In this document: piece by piece, positions 35,937 to 43,745 of the stretch
Numbering within the stretch: position 1 is the stretch's first letter
How the letters are laid out: every line of letters begins with the position of its first letter
Origin: Candidatus Saccharicenans sp.
GTDB lineage: Bacteria > Acidobacteriota > Aminicenantia > Aminicenantales > Saccharicenantaceae
Assembly (NCBI GenBank): GCA_024653215.1
Contig: JANLFU010000003.1
Location: 229,325 to 293,324 of the forward strand
Length of the DNA stretch: 64,000 bases
Direction: 5' to 3'
The notes under the pieces: generated by a model
Databases searched by the model: none
The model's input: only the letters and a program-made list of their open reading frames with translations
What the model was told of the DNA's origin: nothing
Program-made: the position numbers and the translations under genes

Positions 35937-36091
35937 GCAGGGGCCCGGGTCATTTTCCCCTCAATTTTTAGTCTGGGGGCCCGTTAAATCGTTAAATAAG
36001 GAATATAGTCCCGTTTCTTTTTCTGTCTTTATGTCTTTTTGTCGGCAACCCTTTTTTCCCCTTATTTGTCTTTATTAACGAGGTTTGACAG

Positions 36092-36772
36092 ATGTTTGCC
36101 CATAACAATTCGCTGGTTTTAAGGATGGCGATAGTTGATAATATAAGCAGAATCAAACCAGCCGGCCACCTGGCGGGAGAAAAGCTGTTGGAAACAAGGC
36201 AGGAAACTCCGCAAGCTGCTGAAATGGCAAAACTTATAAGCAGATCCCAGTCGGGCAGCCTGGAGGCTTTTGAAAAGCTATATGACCTCTTCAAGCACAA
36301 GGTCTACGGGCTGGCCTTCAACCTGACCCGCGATCACCAGACGGCCGAGGACCTGACCCAGGATGTTTTCCTTAAGGTTTTTTCCTCGATAAGGTCCGTG
36401 GACCGCCCGGAATTATTTCCGGCCTGGGTCTACCGGATAGCCCTGAACACCTGTTACAGCTACCTGAGGCGGGAAAAAGTCTACGATATAAAGCTGGAAA
36501 TGATGGCCCCGGACGATGAAGGCCAGGCTGATAGCACCTTCGATTCCCGGCACGATGACCTAGCCAGGGCTGTCAGTGAGGCCGTGGCCAGGCTGCCGGA
36601 GAGGCTGCGGACGGTTTTCCTCCTCCACGAGGTGGACGGGTTGACCCACGAGGAAATCGCCGAGACCCTCGGCTGCCGAGTGGGGACTTCCAAGTCCCAG
36701 CTTTTTAAGGCCCGGATGAAACTCCGGAAAATCCTTAAGAAGCAGCAGCTCTTGAAAGGAGCAGGCCGATGA
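36092..36772 (+). CDS. ECF RNA polymerase sigma factor
   Basis: A 226-residue sigma-70 family ECF factor. Region 2 is AFEKLYDLFKHKVYGLAFNL, then TAEDLTQDVFLKVF and PAWVYRIALNTCYSYLRRE. Region 4 is LPERLRTVFLLHEVDGLTHE, then EIAETLGCRVGTSKSQLFKARMKL as the DNA-reading helix-turn-helix. The first 45 residues are an extra N-terminal stretch; a GTG/ATG further in could also serve. The stop overlaps the anti-sigma gene by ATGA. A three-gene operon with anti-sigma factor and DUF4097 protein is expected, usually autoregulated. I could not identify its own -35/-10 with confidence. Confidence 0.92.
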   Translation: MFAHNNSLVLRMAIVDNISRIKPAGHLAGEKLLETRQETPQAAEMAKLISRSQSGSLEAFEKLYDLFKHKVYGLAFNLTRDHQTAEDLTQDVFLKVFSSIRSVDRPELFPAWVYRIALNTCYSYLRREKVYDIKLEMMAPDDEGQADSTFDSRHDDLARAVSEAVARLPERLRTVFLLHEVDGLTHEEIAETLGCRVGTSKSQLFKARMKLRKILKKQQLLKGAGR

Positions 36773-37494
36773 ATTGCCGTAAAGCTCAGCGTCTTATCAA
36801 CGGGCTCCTGGATGGAGAACTCCGGGAGAAGGACCGCCAGGAGCTCCAGGCCCATCTCGAAAAATGTGCCCGCTGCCGGGAACTGCAGGCAGAGCTGACC
36901 GGTATAAGAGAAAAGATTGTGCCGGCCGGCCAGGTGGAACCGTCGGCCAGAATCTGGGAAAGCTTAAGGAACCGCCTCCAGGCCGAGGTCATACCGCAGC
37001 TTCAGGTTGAAGAGACCTGGGCGGTTAGAGAACGAACCGGGCGCAGAATCACCGACCTGTTTCGCGCTCCGGCCCCGGCCTTCAAGTATGCCCTGGGCAC
37101 CCTGGTCCTGGTGGCCTTTATCGCCGGCGCTTTTTTTCTGGGCCGGTACAACCAGAAGTCCGGTCAGCCGGATCTCCAGGTAGCTTCCCTGGACCCGGCC
37201 ATTCAGAAACTTCAGGAAGCCGAGTTCTATTACCAGAAGGCGGTGCAATCGCTGACCCGGGCCATGGAATCTTCCGAAGGCGGACTGCCACCGGAAATGA
37301 TAGAGATCCTGCAGGCCAACCTTGGCCTTCTGGACCGCACCATCGACCTGGCCAGGCAGGCGGTCAACGAGCAGCCCGACAACCTCCAGGCCCGGGAATA
37401 CTTGCTGAGCGCTTATAGCTCCAAGGCCAGCTTCCTGAACAGGATGCTGGAGACCCAGAGATCGTTAACAGCCACGGGGCTGGAAAAGCTATAG
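36769..37494 (+). CDS. zinc-finger anti-sigma factor
   Basis: A 241-residue membrane anti-sigma factor. The N-terminal zf-HC2 (ZAS) domain has MNCRKAQRLINGLLDGEL, then LQAHLEKCARCRELQ, the HxxxCxxC zinc motif. A TM segment lies at about residues 105-124 (YALGTLVLVAFIAGAFFLG). The external domain of about 110 residues is helical, with IQKLQEAEFYYQKAVQSLTR. It is translationally coupled to the ECF sigma factor by ATGA. It should hold the sigma factor at the membrane until an envelope signal releases it. Confidence 0.9.
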   Translation: MNCRKAQRLINGLLDGELREKDRQELQAHLEKCARCRELQAELTGIREKIVPAGQVEPSARIWESLRNRLQAEVIPQLQVEETWAVRERTGRRITDLFRAPAPAFKYALGTLVLVAFIAGAFFLGRYNQKSGQPDLQVASLDPAIQKLQEAEFYYQKAVQSLTRAMESSEGGLPPEMIEILQANLGLLDRTIDLARQAVNEQPDNLQAREYLLSAYSSKASFLNRMLETQRSLTATGLEKL

Positions 37495-37527
37495 AAAAAA
37501 AAAAGTATGGATGAAAGGAGATTTACG

Positions 37528-38496
37528 ATGAAAGAAAGAGAATGGAGAAGGTCAAGAGGATTCAGGCTGAGCCTTATGTTAATCTTCGGCCTCTTGCTCA
37601 TATTACCCCTTATGGCCAGGGAGACCTACCAGGAGAAATTCGAGAAGTCCGAACAGCTGGCCAGGGATGGCCGGGTAGTCATCAGCAACGTGTCCGGTGA
37701 CATCAAGATCATGGTCTGGAAAGAAGAGAAAGTAAAGATAGAAGCCGTGAAATCGGCTACCGCTTCGACCCAGGCCAAGGCCAAGGAAAACGCCGACCGG
37801 GTGACCATCAAGGTTACTTCGGACCCGGGTCTGGTCAAGATCGAGACCAGGTATCCTGAATCAAGGAGCTGGTTCGGGCAGAGTAATAATGTCAGCGTAG
37901 ATTATACCCTGTGGATCCCGGACCAGGCCTCCATTGAGAGCAAGTCGGTCAGCGGCGATGTCCAGGTGGATAGAGCGGGTGGTGCAGTCAAGATAAACAG
38001 CGTAAGCGGCAACATAACCATCCTGGGCGGGAAGAAATCAATCTCGACCAAAGCGGTCAGTGGCGATATCCGGGTGACCGAGGCCGAAGGCGATCTGGAG
38101 CTCAATTCGGTTTCCGGTGATATCAGAGCCACCAAGATTAAGGGCTCGGTGGAAGCCGAGGTGGTCAGCGGTTCGGTCCAGCTGGAAGACATCTCCGGGG
38201 CCCGAAGGGTTTCGGCCAAGTCCATCAGCGGCACGGTGGAATACCGGGGACAGCTGTTGGCGAATGGGAGCTACAAGTTTTCCAGTCACTCCGGCGAGGT
38301 CAGGCTGTACTTACCGGTCGATTCTTCCTTTGATTTGGAAGCCTCGTCCTTCAGCGGTACGGTCAGCACCGATTTCCCGGTGGAGGTCATGGGCAAGCTG
38401 AGCGGCAAGAGCATCCAGGGAAGAGTTGGGAAAGGCGGAGCCGAGGTTGTGGCCAAGGCATTCAGCGGCAGCGTGGAAATCAGAAAGGGAAGCTGA
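37528..38496 (+). CDS. DUF4097 beta-helix/adhesin-like exported protein
   Basis: A 322-residue exported protein. AAAGGAG is 7 bases before the ATG at 37528, and residues 14-31 form a signal or anchor. The body consists of repeated short strands with the recurring VSGD/VSGN motif: ISNVSGDIKIMVW, SKSVSGDVQVD, INSVSGNITILGG, TKAVSGDIRVTEA, LNSVSGDIRATKI, EVVSGSVQLEDI and KSISGTVEYRG. This is the right-handed beta-helix style DUF4097 domain often found behind ECF sigma/anti-sigma pairs. It is probably a periplasmic target or feedback component of the sigma circuit. A strong terminator follows. Confidence 0.85.
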   Translation: MKEREWRRSRGFRLSLMLIFGLLLILPLMARETYQEKFEKSEQLARDGRVVISNVSGDIKIMVWKEEKVKIEAVKSATASTQAKAKENADRVTIKVTSDPGLVKIETRYPESRSWFGQSNNVSVDYTLWIPDQASIESKSVSGDVQVDRAGGAVKINSVSGNITILGGKKSISTKAVSGDIRVTEAEGDLELNSVSGDIRATKIKGSVEAEVVSGSVQLEDISGARRVSAKSISGTVEYRGQLLANGSYKFSSHSGEVRLYLPVDSSFDLEASSFSGTVSTDFPVEVMGKLSGKSIQGRVGKGGAEVVAKAFSGSVEIRKGS

Positions 38497-38545
38497 TAGA
38501 AAAGTTACCGGTGCCAGCTCTGGTGCCGGGAGCAAAGACATCGCA

Positions 38546-38575
38546 AAAGGGCGGACTAACCCCGCCCTTTTTTTT
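38546..38575 (+). terminator. Rho-independent terminator
   Basis: A 9-bp stem (AAAGGGCGG / CCGCCCTTT) with a 7-base loop runs into a stretch of T residues. It ends the sigma/anti-sigma/DUF4097 operon. Confidence 0.9.
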
Positions 38576-38593
38576 CTGATAAAATAGCCCGAG

Positions 38594-40255
38594 ATGATAG
38601 CTCTGCAGGGCAAGGGATTTGACGTCATTCTGGTCAGCGGAGACCCTTATGCCGACCATCCGCTGTCCCCGGTCGGGCTAATTGCCAGGGTGCTGGAGGC
38701 TAAAGGGTATAAAGTCGGGGTCATCGAAAAGCCCGACTGGACTTCGGACCATGACTTCCTTAAACTCGGGCAACCGCGGCTCTTTTTCGGCGTCAGTTCC
38801 GGCTCCTTAGATAGCTGCCTGGCCAATTACACCCCGCTTCTCCGTCGCCGGGAAAAAGATGAGCATGCCCCTTATAGTTCCGGCAAGCCCGACCGGGCGG
38901 TGGTAGTCTATTGCAACAGGCTAAGAAAGTTATTTCCAGGTATCCCGATAATAATAGGGGGAATTGAGGCTTCCCTGCGCCGCTTTGCCCATTACGATTA
39001 CTGGGAGAATCGTGTCAGGCGCTCAATCATTCTGGATAGCCGGGCCGATATCCTGGTTTATGGACCCGGTGAGCTACAGGCCCTGGAAATTGCCCGGCGC
39101 CTCCACTCAGGGCTGGCTCTTGAAGGGATTCAGGGCACGGCCATCGTCAGCCACGAGCTCCCGCCTGATTTTGAAGAAATTCCTTCTTATGAAGAAGTTT
39201 TTTCTGATCAGGAAAAGTTTATCGAAGCCCAGCGGGCCCTGGCCAATTACAAGGCACTGGCCCAGAAACATGCCAATCGCTACGTGCTGCAATACCCCAG
39301 GCCGGAATATACCACGGAAATCCTGGACTGGATTTACGGGCTACCCTTTACCCGCCAAATACCAGCCGATTACCCCGAGCTGGAGATGGGTAAGTTCTCC
39401 GTGGTCACCCACCGGGGATGTATCGGGCGCTGTTCATTCTGCTCTCTCTCGCTGCACCAGGGCGACCGCATCGTCTCTCGCAGCGAAGAATCCATCCTAA
39501 AAGAGATCAGGCGATTAACCAGGCATCCCGATTTTAAGGGTTATATCGATGACCTTGGCGGCCCGACCGCCAACATGTACGGGATGGACTGCCACCGCTG
39601 CCAGCGCGGCTTCTGCCTGACCTGTAAGAAGCTCGACCGCTCTCATCGCCGGCTGATTAATCTATTGCGTCGGGCGCGGCAGATTGCAGGAGTAAAGAAA
39701 GTTTTTGTTCGCAGTGGAATCCGTTACGACCTGGCCCTTGACAGCCCAGAATACGTGCGTGAGCTGGCGGAATACCACGTTTCCGGGCTGCTCAAAATCG
39801 CCCCGGAACATGTTTCGCCCAAGGTGCTTAGCCTGATGAATAAGTCTGAGGTGCCAGTGGAAAAGTTCAGACAACTCTTCCTGAAATTGAGCGGGAAAAA
39901 GAAACAACACCTGAAATATTACTTCATGGTGGCCCATCCTGGAACCACCACGAAGGAAGCAAAGGAGCTGGCTGCTTATATCAAAAAGTTATCAGCCCAA
40001 GGCGAAAAGCCAGTGGAGGGGGTACAGATTTTCACCCCCACGCCCCTGACCCGTTCCACCTGCATGTATTACACCGGGAAAGACCCGGAAACCAGCCAGC
40101 CCGTATATGTCCCCCGTACCTTCGAGGAAAAGAAGGCCCAGAAGCGCCTCATCCAAGAATATCTGAGCCAGGTCTCCGGCAGCTCGCTTAGGTTTAGGAC
40201 CAGGCCGGGGGTCAGAGCTCGTCGGAAACAATCAGGTGGCCGCCGCGCCGTGTAA
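38594..40255 (+). CDS. YgiQ family radical SAM protein
   Basis: A 553-residue radical SAM protein. The N-terminal YgiQ domain (about residues 1-250) has FDVILVSGDPYADHPLSPVG, RLFFGVSSGSLDS and PIIIGGIEASLRRFAHYDYW. The core carries the 4Fe-4S motif C276-IGR-C280-SF-C283 in THRGCIGRCSFCSLSLHQG. A second Cys group (MDCHRCQRGFCLTCKKL) lies near residue 335. Later blocks are VFVRSGIRYDL, LLKIAPEHVSPKVL and VQIFTPTPLTRSTCMYYTG. The physiological reaction is unknown for the family. The ATG has no clear Shine-Dalgarno. Its 3' end overlaps the end of pncA, which converges from the other strand, by 44 bases. Confidence 0.93.
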   Translation: MIALQGKGFDVILVSGDPYADHPLSPVGLIARVLEAKGYKVGVIEKPDWTSDHDFLKLGQPRLFFGVSSGSLDSCLANYTPLLRRREKDEHAPYSSGKPDRAVVVYCNRLRKLFPGIPIIIGGIEASLRRFAHYDYWENRVRRSIILDSRADILVYGPGELQALEIARRLHSGLALEGIQGTAIVSHELPPDFEEIPSYEEVFSDQEKFIEAQRALANYKALAQKHANRYVLQYPRPEYTTEILDWIYGLPFTRQIPADYPELEMGKFSVVTHRGCIGRCSFCSLSLHQGDRIVSRSEESILKEIRRLTRHPDFKGYIDDLGGPTANMYGMDCHRCQRGFCLTCKKLDRSHRRLINLLRRARQIAGVKKVFVRSGIRYDLALDSPEYVRELAEYHVSGLLKIAPEHVSPKVLSLMNKSEVPVEKFRQLFLKLSGKKKQHLKYYFMVAHPGTTTKEAKELAAYIKKLSAQGEKPVEGVQIFTPTPLTRSTCMYYTGKDPETSQPVYVPRTFEEKKAQKRLIQEYLSQVSGSSLRFRTRPGVRARRKQSGGRRAV

Positions 40256-40817
40256 CCTGCTCCCGGGCTTCCCTGAAACCTTCGTGGCTGAGGGCCCTGG
40301 TGACATCTTCCAGGTAATAAGTTTCAAAACCTTGGTCTATGGCATCGAGAGCCGTGTACAGCACGCAGAATTCGGCGGCCAGCCCGCAGATGTAGAGCTG
40401 TTTTACTCCGCGCCCCTTCAGGTAATCTCCGAGCCCGGTGGATTTTTTCCGACCATTGTCAAAAAAACCCGAGTAGCTGTCAATTTCCGGGTCGGTTCCC
40501 TTCCTGAAAATGGCTTCCACCCGGCGCTCGTCGAAGCCCTTGACGAACATGGCCCCCTTCTCGCCCTGGAGACAGTGGTCGGGCCACAGGACTTGTTCCG
40601 TGCCGCCCAAGATGATGGTATCGAATACATTTTTCCCTGGGTGGTTGGAAGCAAAGCTCAGGTGGTTCTTAGGATGCCAGTCCTGGGTGGCCACCACCAG
40701 GTCAAACTTCTCCTGAGTGCGGTTGACGAGCGGGATGATTTCATTGCCGCGCGGCACGGCCAGGCTACCGCCCGGGACAAAGTCGTTCTGAAGGTCAACC
40801 ACGATTAAGGCTTTCAT
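40212..40817 (-). CDS. pncA: nicotinamidase (isochorismatase family)
   Basis: Cysteine hydrolase of about 201 residues that converts nicotinamide to nicotinate for NAD salvage. The catalytic Asp is in ALIVVDLQNDFVPGGSLAV, metal-ligand residues are in VVATQDWHPKNHLSFAS, and the nucleophile Cys is in YICGLAAEFCVLYTALDA. LWPDHCLQGEKGA is typical of the bacterial enzyme. The ATG at 40817 (MKAL) has GAAGGGGG 7 bases upstream. The ATG at 40823 overlaps the pncB stop as ATGA and is an equally plausible, coupled start. It lies directly downstream of pncB, its next-step enzyme. Confidence 0.93.
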   Translation of the reverse strand: MKALIVVDLQNDFVPGGSLAVPRGNEIIPLVNRTQEKFDLVVATQDWHPKNHLSFASNHPGKNVFDTIILGGTEQVLWPDHCLQGEKGAMFVKGFDERRVEAIFRKGTDPEIDSYSGFFDNGRKKSTGLGDYLKGRGVKQLYICGLAAEFCVLYTALDAIDQGFETYYLEDVTRALSHEGFREAREQVTRRGGHLIVSDEL

Positions 40818-40819
40818 GG

Positions 40820-42253
40820 TCATCCCCCTTCAAATTTTCTCCTGTAATTATCCATGAGCTCATTTCTCAGGTTAAGAAGCCTCTGGCTCAGCCCGACCTT
40901 ATACACATGAGGGTATTCAAACCGCTTATGCTCTGGTGGCAGTTGCTTCAATCTCTGGCGGGCGAAGGCGGCGATTTCCTCGACGGCTGACACGTCCTTT
41001 AATCTCCGCCCCGCGTCCATGACCTTTTCCAGCAGGGGTTCATCCTGGTAAGACCTCAGGTCGAGCGATTTCCCCGGTTCCACCGGGTGGAACATTCTTT
41101 CCGGCAGGGGTTCATCAGCCAGCTGGATGGCATCGGCCATGAAAAACCCCTGGCTATCCCGGAACCGGGCCACCTGCTTGCGGCCGGGCAGAGTGGTCTT
41201 GGTCAGGTTGTCGGAAAGTTTCATCCTGGGCTGACCGTCAAAAACCGCCAGCTTGTAGACCCCGTCCAGGGCCGCATCCGGCACCCCGGTTACCAGCTTG
41301 GTGCCCACCCCGAAAATATCAATCGGTGCGCCCTGCTCAACGAGGCTCCTGATAACGTGCTCATCGAGCAGGTTGGAGGCCACGATCTTAGCCTCTTTCA
41401 GCCCGGCAGCGTCCAGCATGGCCCTGGCCTTCTTGGAAAGGTAGGCCAGGTCGCCGCTGTCCAGGCGGATGCCCTTGAGTTTGAGCCCTTTACTGGCCAT
41501 CTTGAGGCCGGCCCGGACGGCGTTGGGCACGCCGCTGCCCAGGGTGTCATAGGTGTCAACCAGAAGGATAGCCCGTTCCGGGTTGGCTTCCACGAACTTC
41601 AAGAAGGCCTGGAATTCGTCGCCATGACTTTCTATGAAGGAATGGGCCATGGTCCCGGCCGGTTCCAGTCCGAACAGCCTGGCCGCTTCAACATTGGAGG
41701 TGCTGTCAAAGCCGCCGATGACCGCGGCCCGCGAGGCCAGCAGGCCGCCCTGGGCCGGCGCCCGGCGCAAACCGAAGTCGCTCAGCACGCGGTGTCCGGC
41801 AGCCTGCCTCATCCGGGAAGCCTTGGTGGCGATTAGACTCTGATAGTTGACCAGGTTGAGAAGAAGCGTTTCCACCAGCTGGGCTTCGAACAGGCGGCCC
41901 TCAACCCGGATGATGGGTTCCAGCGGAAAAACCACCTCGCCCTCTTTCATTGAGTAAACATTGCCGGCAAAATGGAAACTCTTCAGGTACTCCAGGTAAT
42001 CGGGATGGAACCCGAGCTGCCGCAGGTACTCCAGGTCTTCTGCCTCAAACCGCAGGCCTTCCAGGGCCTGGAGTAACGGGTCCAGACCGGCGAAAATAAC
42101 ATAGCCTCCGCTGAATGGTATGGTGCGGAAAAAATAGTCAAAGACGGCTGGCTTTTCCGACGTACCGTCCAGGAAATAGGCCTGTCCCATGGCAATCTGG
42201 TAGAGGTCGGTATAAAGAGGCGAGAATTCAAACAGGGTGACTTTTGCTTTCAT
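40820..42253 (-). CDS. pncB: nicotinate phosphoribosyltransferase
   Basis: A 477-residue enzyme forming nicotinate mononucleotide from nicotinate and PRPP. Family blocks are LYTDLYQIAMGQAYF, PFSGGYVIFAGLDPLLQ, VLSDFGLRRAPAQGG (with the catalytic His position in GHRVLSDFG), GTMAHSFIESHGDEFQAF, ILLVDTYDTLGSGVPNAV and IRLDSGDLAYLSKKAR, then FGVGTKLVTG. The length fits the bacterial/archaeal type II enzymes. With pncA it forms a two-gene nicotinamide salvage operon, transcribed pncB first. No NadR- or NrtR-type operator was recognised upstream. Confidence 0.95.
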   Translation of the reverse strand: MKAKVTLFEFSPLYTDLYQIAMGQAYFLDGTSEKPAVFDYFFRTIPFSGGYVIFAGLDPLLQALEGLRFEAEDLEYLRQLGFHPDYLEYLKSFHFAGNVYSMKEGEVVFPLEPIIRVEGRLFEAQLVETLLLNLVNYQSLIATKASRMRQAAGHRVLSDFGLRRAPAQGGLLASRAAVIGGFDSTSNVEAARLFGLEPAGTMAHSFIESHGDEFQAFLKFVEANPERAILLVDTYDTLGSGVPNAVRAGLKMASKGLKLKGIRLDSGDLAYLSKKARAMLDAAGLKEAKIVASNLLDEHVIRSLVEQGAPIDIFGVGTKLVTGVPDAALDGVYKLAVFDGQPRMKLSDNLTKTTLPGRKQVARFRDSQGFFMADAIQLADEPLPERMFHPVEPGKSLDLRSYQDEPLLEKVMDAGRRLKDVSAVEEIAAFARQRLKQLPPEHKRFEYPHVYKVGLSQRLLNLRNELMDNYRRKFEGG

Positions 42254-42308
42254 CCTATCTTATTATATGCCAGCCCGCCTGGCCTACCAAGCTGTGCCTG
42301 ATTTCTGG

Positions 42309-42337
42309 TTGACAAACATAACCTTATTGTTTAATTT
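42309..42337 (+). promoter_or_regulatory. candidate promoter of the histidine phosphatase gene
   Basis: TTGACA (42309-42314), 17 bp and TAATTT (42332-42337) lie 28 bases before the ATG at 42365, with an AT-rich spacer. The -35 flank TTTCTGGTTGACA matches that at 31004. Confidence 0.5.
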
Positions 42338-42364
42338 AACAAAAACTGACCTTTTAAGGATACA

Positions 42365-42979
42365 ATGACCAGGATAATCCTCGTCAGGCACGGAGAAACC
42401 GAGTGGAACCGGGTGGAAAGATTCAGGGGCAGCGCCGACATTCCCCTGAATGAAAATGGCCTTAAACAGGCTGAACTGCTGGCCCGGCGCCTGGCCGCTT
42501 CCTGGAAACCCGCAGCCGTCTATTCCAGCCCTCTGTCCAGGTCGGTCAGGACCGGAGAGGCCATAGCGGCCCAGTTTGGCCTGGATGTCCGGGTTCATCC
42601 CGGGCTGTCCGACATCGATTACGGCCAGTGGCAGGGCTTGACCCCGGAAGAAGTCCGGGCCCGCTGGCCAGAACTCTACCAGCGCTGGCTGTCCGATCCG
42701 TCAGGTCTTCATTTTCCCGGCGGGGAATCCCTGGATGAACGGCAGCGGATCGGGGTGAGAGCGATTGAGGAAATTGTCGCCACCCACCCCGGTGAAACCG
42801 TGGTGGCCGTCGGCCACACGGTCATCAACCGCCTGATAATCATGGGACTTCTCGGCCTGGACGGGAGCTATTTCTGGCGGTTGCGGCAGGACAACTGCGC
42901 CCTGAACGTGTTTGAATACCGCGATGGCCGGTTCGTGGCCGTGACCCTGAACGAAACCGGTCATCTTTTGAATTATTAG
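42365..42979 (+). CDS. histidine phosphatase family protein
   Basis: A 204-residue phosphatase of the phosphoglycerate mutase/alpha-ribazole phosphatase type. The catalytic motif RIILVRHGETEWN carries the phosphorylated His. The supporting residues are seen in YSSPLSRSVRTGEAIA, DIDYGQWQG (acid Glu/Asp region) and VVAVGHTVINRLIIMGLLG (second His). The substrate is not clear. Candidates are sugar phosphates, alpha-ribazole phosphate or phosphoglycerate derivatives. It is followed after 20 bases by the PrsW gene on the same strand. Confidence 0.88.
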   Translation: MTRIILVRHGETEWNRVERFRGSADIPLNENGLKQAELLARRLAASWKPAAVYSSPLSRSVRTGEAIAAQFGLDVRVHPGLSDIDYGQWQGLTPEEVRARWPELYQRWLSDPSGLHFPGGESLDERQRIGVRAIEEIVATHPGETVVAVGHTVINRLIIMGLLGLDGSYFWRLRQDNCALNVFEYRDGRFVAVTLNETGHLLNY

Positions 42980-42999
42980 AACAATGGATTAGTAGGGCA

Positions 43000-43689
43000 A
43001 TGGAAGGCGTAATTTTCTGGAAAATCCTGGCCAGCATCATCGGCCCGGCCATCTTCTGGATTGGCTATTTTTATTACAAGGACCGCCGGCAGCCCGAGCC
43101 GTTGATCAACCTTCTGGAGGCCTTCCTCCTCGGGGTACTGGCCGGGTTTGCCTGTTTCATGACTTACCGGCAGTTGCCCATGCTCGGCCTGCCGCAGGGT
43201 TTTAACCTGGTGGTGGCCCGGGGTCAGGCCCGGGAGATTTTCATGTATTCGCTGGGCGTGGTCGGCCCCCTCGAAGAAATCTTTAAGTTCCTGCCCTTTG
43301 TCCTGTTCATACTCAGGTGGCGGGACCTGGATGAACCGGCCGACGGTGTGGTTTACGCCTCCTCTGTAGCCATCGGCTTTGCCAGCTTTGAGAATCTTGG
43401 CTATCTGCCTATGATGACCGGCGTGGCTTTTTTCGGCCGGGCCGTGGCCTCACCCCTCACCCATGCCCTTTTCTCTTCCATCTGGGGATACTTTGTGGCC
43501 CGGGCCCGGATGAAGGGGCAATCGGTGTTCCTGGCTGCCCTCATCAGCCTTCCCCTGTCAGCCATTTTTCACGGGCTCTTCAACGTCCTGACGGTTTCAA
43601 ATTACCTGAGGGTCTATTCAGCCATACTGGTGCTCGTGTTATGGTTACTGCTCATTTATCTTCTGGAGAGGCATAAGAAGACTGCTTAA
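43000..43689 (+). CDS. PrsW-family intramembrane metalloprotease
   Basis: A 229-residue membrane protein with about seven TM segments. The conserved intramembrane motifs are VVGPLEEIFKFLPF (EExxK), GFASFENLGYL (ExxxY), SPLTHALFSSIWGYF (HxxxxxxxG) and AIFHGLFNVL. PrsW enzymes cleave membrane-bound anti-sigma factors. The anti-sigma factor at 36769 is a conceivable but unproved substrate. It probably shares a transcript with the upstream histidine phosphatase. It converges with the OmpA gene. Confidence 0.88.
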   Translation: MEGVIFWKILASIIGPAIFWIGYFYYKDRRQPEPLINLLEAFLLGVLAGFACFMTYRQLPMLGLPQGFNLVVARGQAREIFMYSLGVVGPLEEIFKFLPFVLFILRWRDLDEPADGVVYASSVAIGFASFENLGYLPMMTGVAFFGRAVASPLTHALFSSIWGYFVARARMKGQSVFLAALISLPLSAIFHGLFNVLTVSNYLRVYSAILVLVLWLLLIYLLERHKKTA

Positions 43690-43745
43690 TTTTTCGGGTT
43701 TTCGGAAGCTCGATTCTCTATTCTCGCTTCTGGCTTAATCAGACT

